Origin: an uncultured Prevotella sp.
GTDB taxonomy: Bacteria; Bacteroidota; Bacteroidia; Bacteroidales; Bacteroidaceae
Assembly: GCA_946404405.1 (NCBI GenBank)
Contig: CAMJDL010000024.1
Coordinates: 1-45,654 of the forward strand
DNA length: 45,654 bases
Reading direction: 5' to 3'
Part shown: positions 42,417 through 45,654 of the stretch, in pieces
Layout of the letters: each line of letters starts with the position of its first letter
Position numbering within the stretch: the stretch's first letter is position 1
Position numbers and translations under genes: made by a program
Notes under the pieces: generated by a model
Seen by the model: the letters and a program-made list of their open reading frames with translations, nothing else
The model's database searches: none
Told to the model about the DNA's origin: nothing

Positions 42417-42448
42417 TTTGGATTTTCGCTTATTTTATGCTACCTTTG
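42417..42448 (+). promoter_or_regulatory. Promoter of the helix-hairpin-helix outer-membrane gene
   Basis: TTTG (42417-42420), 20 bp, TACCTTTG (42441-42448), a perfect match. The ATG at 42458 follows only 9 nt after the box, so the leader would be a few bases or none. Confidence 0.8.
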
Positions 42449-42457
42449 CGTGCTATT

Positions 42458-44458
42458 ATGACAAGGTATTTGATATTGGCACTGGCTTTTCTATGGTCAA
42501 TGGGTGTCTATAGTCAGGATAATTGGCAGGATGACTTTCGACAATGGCTGACAGTAGAAGATCTGGAGGAGGGGTATGGTGAGACGATGGTTGAACAGCT
42601 GGCAGAGGTTGCTGCTTCGCCCATCAACCTGAATCAGACGACACGCGAGGAACTGGAGACATTACCGTTTCTTTCTGCCTCTCAAGTGGAGCAGATTATG
42701 GAATATGTCTATCGCTATGCGCCTATCCGTTCGATAGGAGAATTAAAGATGATAGCCAGTCTCGACTTTCATACCCGTCAACTGCTTGAACATTTCGTAT
42801 ATATAGGTCCTGAAAAGGCACGGCGCGTATGGCCGAAGTTGAGTGACGTGACTAAATACGGACGCCATAGCTTGGTGGTCAGCGGCAAGATACCGCTCTA
42901 TAACCGAAAGGGCGATATAACAACAGACGGTTCCGGCTATCTGGGCTATAAATACCGACATGATTTCCGCTATCAGTTCAACTATAACGACCGCATCAGG
43001 TTCGGCCTCACGGCAGCCCAGGATGCAGGAGAACCGTTCTTCTCGGACAAGAACCGAATGGGGTACGACCACTACAGCTACTACCTGCAACTGCGCCACA
43101 TGGGACGCCTTGAAGAACTGAACCTTGGTACGTATCGCGTCCAGATGGGTATGGGATTGGTCATGAACACCGCCTTTAGCTTGGGTAAGTTGGCCACGCT
43201 ACAGTCGATGGGGCGTACCACGCACATGTTGACAGCCCACGCCTCCCGTTCGCAGGGCGACTATCTGCAAGGTGCGGCAGCTACAATACGTGTTGCCGAC
43301 CACTGGCGACTGTCAGCTTTTGCTTCCTACCGGGCGTTGGATGCCACACTAAATGAAGACGGGACGGCTCGCACCCTGTTGCGCGACGGATACCATCGCA
43401 CGCAGACGGAGCTGACTAAGAAAAACAATACTTACGAAACAGACTTCGGTGGCAGCATCGGCTATCGACAAGGTACATTCCATGCCAATCTGAATATGGT
43501 ATATACCCACCTCAATCGTCAGCTGATTCCCCAACAGGTGCTCTACAAACGCTATGCTGCCTCGGGCTCTGACTTTACGAACATGAGCATCGACTATGGC
43601 TATAACACAAGTCGATGGGGCCTGTCTGGAGAAACTGCTGTCAACCATCAAGGCGCCCTGGCAACCATCAATACTGTGAATTGGCGAGTCACGGATGCGC
43701 TGACACTGATGCTGCTGCATCGCTATTACGACAAGCGCTATGTGTCCCTGCATGCCAAGAGCTTCGGCGAGGGCAGTGGCGTACAAAACGAGCATGGAGC
43801 CTATTTGGGTGCTAAGTGGCAACCCGCTAAGGCTTGGCTGTTTCAGGGCTATGTCGACTATGCGCATTTCAGCCATCCACGCTATCAGGTCAATCTTCCA
43901 AGTGATGCGTTCGATGCCTTGTTGTCTGCCTATTATAGTGGAAGGGAATGGAATCTTGAAGCACGTTACAGGATGCGTATCCGACAGCGTGACGACAGCG
44001 AGAAACTACACTTGCAGAATCTGCCTGAACACCGGCTGCGTCTGCGCTCTACCATCACGCTGTCGCCACAGTGGTCATTGCAGACGCAGGCTGATGCTGT
44101 CCGTACTTGGGCTGACGATGACTGGCAACAAGGCCTGATGCTGGGACAGCATGCCACATGGCAATGGCGCTGGCTGACGATGGACGGACATATCGGCTGG
44201 TTTCGTACAGACAGCTACGATGCCCGACTTTATCAGTATGAGCGTTCCGTGCAGTATGACTTCTCATTTCCTGCCTACTATGGTCACGGCTTGCGTCATT
44301 CCCTGATGTTGCAGGCTGCCATCGGACAACGTTTAAAGGTTATCATAAAATATGGAACGACCAACTATTTCGATCGTTCCACTATCGGTAGCGGATTGCA
44401 GCAAATTGCCCATTCGTCAATGACAGACATCCTGTTACAACTCCGTTATAAGTTTTAG
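42458..44458 (+). CDS. Helix-hairpin-helix outer-membrane beta-barrel protein
   Basis: A 666-residue exported protein with a signal peptide ending near residue 19 (VYSQ). A ComEA-like helix-hairpin-helix region covers residues about 45-115 (SPINLNQTTREELETLPFLSASQVEQIMEYV, then SIGELKMIASLD). The rest is rich in aromatic beta-strands, as in an outer-membrane barrel, ending RYKF with a terminal Phe. Proteins of this shape occur widely in Bacteroidota; their function is unclear and DNA binding or uptake is only suggested by the domain. The start at 42458 replaces an ATG at 42437 that lies upstream of the -7 box. Its stop overlaps the stop of the convergent manC. Confidence 0.85.
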   Translation: MTRYLILALAFLWSMGVYSQDNWQDDFRQWLTVEDLEEGYGETMVEQLAEVAASPINLNQTTREELETLPFLSASQVEQIMEYVYRYAPIRSIGELKMIASLDFHTRQLLEHFVYIGPEKARRVWPKLSDVTKYGRHSLVVSGKIPLYNRKGDITTDGSGYLGYKYRHDFRYQFNYNDRIRFGLTAAQDAGEPFFSDKNRMGYDHYSYYLQLRHMGRLEELNLGTYRVQMGMGLVMNTAFSLGKLATLQSMGRTTHMLTAHASRSQGDYLQGAAATIRVADHWRLSAFASYRALDATLNEDGTARTLLRDGYHRTQTELTKKNNTYETDFGGSIGYRQGTFHANLNMVYTHLNRQLIPQQVLYKRYAASGSDFTNMSIDYGYNTSRWGLSGETAVNHQGALATINTVNWRVTDALTLMLLHRYYDKRYVSLHAKSFGEGSGVQNEHGAYLGAKWQPAKAWLFQGYVDYAHFSHPRYQVNLPSDAFDALLSAYYSGREWNLEARYRMRIRQRDDSEKLHLQNLPEHRLRLRSTITLSPQWSLQTQADAVRTWADDDWQQGLMLGQHATWQWRWLTMDGHIGWFRTDSYDARLYQYERSVQYDFSFPAYYGHGLRHSLMLQAAIGQRLKVIIKYGTTNYFDRSTIGSGLQQIAHSSMTDILLQLRYKF

Positions 44459-45546
44459 ATAAAGTCGTCTCCGTATTTCAATTGTACCTCATTGACGTAC
44501 TTGCGTACCAAAGCCGATGAGTCACCTTTCTTGCAGATTAACAGTACATTGCCCTCTTCGGCCACAATATAGCCATCCAGTCCGCTAATGACAGCCAATT
44601 TCCCCTTAGGCAGGCGGATAATATTATTCGTTGAGTCTTCAATTAACACTTCTGAATCAAGCGCCACGTTGTCGTCTGGCGTTTTGCTCATACACTCGAA
44701 GATGGCATGCCAAGTGCCCAGATCAGCCCATCCAAAGTCACACTTCATGACATAGACAGAGCGTCCCTGTTCCAGAATGGCGTAGTCGAGCGACAAGTTA
44801 GGGTAGCGGGGATAGTTTTGCGCCACATACTCCATCTCTTCCTCGTAGGTATAATCGGGATTCTCGAATTTCAGATTACGCAACACGCTGGGGAAGATGC
44901 TCTCGAACGTCATTGTCAGATGGCGCGAGTTTGAGATAAAGATACCCGTATTCCAATAGAATTCTCCACTCTCCATAAACATCTTAGCAAACTCGCGCTC
45001 AGGTTTCTCCGTAAACGACTTGACACAGAATACGTCGGGCTTGCAACTCTGTTCACCTAACTGGATATAACCGTAGCCGGGCTCAGGACGCGTAGGACGC
45101 ACACCCATAGCCAGCAAAACGTCGTTCTCGGTAACGTAGCTGATGCCCGTCTCCAAGCTACCCTGGAACTTCTCTTCGTTTAATACCATCTGGTCGGAAG
45201 GCGAAACGATGATGTTGGCATCGGGGTTGATGCGCTTGATGCGCATGTTTGCCCACGCCACACTGGGTGCTGTGTTTCGATGTACGGGTTCCACCAGGAT
45301 ATTTTTTTCCGTTATATCGGGTAACTGCTCTTTTACCAGTTGCAGATACTCCTTACACGTACATATATATATATTCTCGGCAGGCAATAAGCGGGCAAAT
45401 CTGTCATAGGTTGTTTGCAGTTGAGTACGGCCTGTGCCGAAAAAATCTAAAAACTGCTTTGGATACTCCTTCCTGCTTGCAGGCCACAAACGTCGTCCCA
45501 TGCCTCCAGCAAGGATGATGCAGTAATTCTGGTTGCTGATTTCCAT
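44455..45546 (-). CDS. manC: Mannose-1-phosphate guanylyltransferase
   Basis: Makes GDP-mannose from mannose-1-phosphate and GTP, in the cytosol, for glycan and O-antigen-type synthesis. The 363-residue chain carries the nucleotidyltransferase signature LAGGMGRRLWPASR near residue 12, then PKQF, the SPSDQMV motif (about 114) and the FTEKP motif (about 177). Length matches the short, monofunctional (no isomerase domain) form. Its stop codon overlaps that of the convergent outer-membrane gene by 4 nt. No terminator is visible between them. Nothing around it indicates a larger polysaccharide cluster. Confidence 0.92.
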   Translation of the reverse strand: MEISNQNYCIILAGGMGRRLWPASRKEYPKQFLDFFGTGRTQLQTTYDRFARLLPAENIYICTCKEYLQLVKEQLPDITEKNILVEPVHRNTAPSVAWANMRIKRINPDANIIVSPSDQMVLNEEKFQGSLETGISYVTENDVLLAMGVRPTRPEPGYGYIQLGEQSCKPDVFCVKSFTEKPEREFAKMFMESGEFYWNTGIFISNSRHLTMTFESIFPSVLRNLKFENPDYTYEEEMEYVAQNYPRYPNLSLDYAILEQGRSVYVMKCDFGWADLGTWHAIFECMSKTPDDNVALDSEVLIEDSTNNIIRLPKGKLAVISGLDGYIVAEEGNVLLICKKGDSSALVRKYVNEVQLKYGDDFI

Positions 45547-45578
45547 GTTATATCACGTATAGATTTAAAATCACGGCA

Positions 45579-45586
45579 CGAAAGTA
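45579..45586 (-). promoter_or_regulatory. Probable -7 box of manC
   Basis: The minus strand reads TACTTTCG, one change from TAnnTTTG, 32 nt ahead of the ATG. No TTTG -33 box is found. Positions 45587-45654 hold A-rich DNA with no gene visible. Confidence 0.5.
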
Positions 45587-45654
45587 CGAAAATTATTGCT
45601 AAAAAACAAGAAAAAGCAAGAAAAATACATCTTTTTATAAAAAATTCATAATTC

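Overview
The window reads as chromosomal DNA of a Bacteroidota member, most likely Prevotella or a close relative. The grounds are two SusC/SusD pairs, lipoproteins with lipobox cysteines, C-terminal tails of the type IX secretion (Por) sorting class, and many promoters of the Bacteroidota form (TTTG or TTG, about 19-20 bp, then TAnnTTTG). Shine-Dalgarno sites are almost absent, with one conspicuous exception.

Layout. (1) 68-3910: a large secreted, cell-surface type protein on the minus strand with its terminator. (2) 4148-20604: a 16 kb plus-strand operon, fasciclin lipoprotein - SusC - SusD - fasciclin lipoprotein - fasciclin lipoprotein - SusC - SusD, closed by a hairpin terminator. It looks like a nutrient-uptake locus built around two SusCD transporters, but no carbohydrate-active enzyme lies next to it. 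(3) 20626-23142: minus-strand tRNA-Arg(CCT), luxS, a GGGtGRT-family gene and a NifU/IscU-like iron-sulfur scaffold gene. (4) 23192-26486: a C_GCAxxG_C_C redox-type protein, a possible small RNA, and a divergent pair of peptidases (M6 metalloprotease and papain-like lipoprotein). (5) 26521-31941: a 5.4 kb IS1595-family transposon. (6) 31977-40813: a three-gene surface-protein operon (PEGA protein, BACON lipoprotein, and a 2025-residue protein with 16 chitobiase-C-type repeats). (7) 40831-45586: cysS, an outer-membrane helix-hairpin-helix protein, and a mannose-1-phosphate guanylyltransferase.

The most interesting unit is region 5. It has 26-bp terminal inverted repeats (25/26 identical), an 8-bp flanking direct repeat, a terminator that faces inward just inside the transposase end, and an ISXO2-like transposase. 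Downstream of the transposase, on the same strand, come a single-chain restriction-modification enzyme (PD-(D/E)xK-like N-terminus plus N6-adenine methylase), a small helix-turn-helix protein and a separately promoted three-helix membrane protein of unknown function. A 50-residue gene sits at the other end. A 13-bp element with a TTTATAAA palindrome core occurs three times inside the transposon and could be an operator.

A second window-wide signal is a family of degenerate tandem repeats of exactly 7 bp. They fill the gaps between three operon genes to the base, surround a start codon, and are also found inside two coding sequences (cysS and a lipoprotein signal peptide), where a one-unit change would shift the reading frame.
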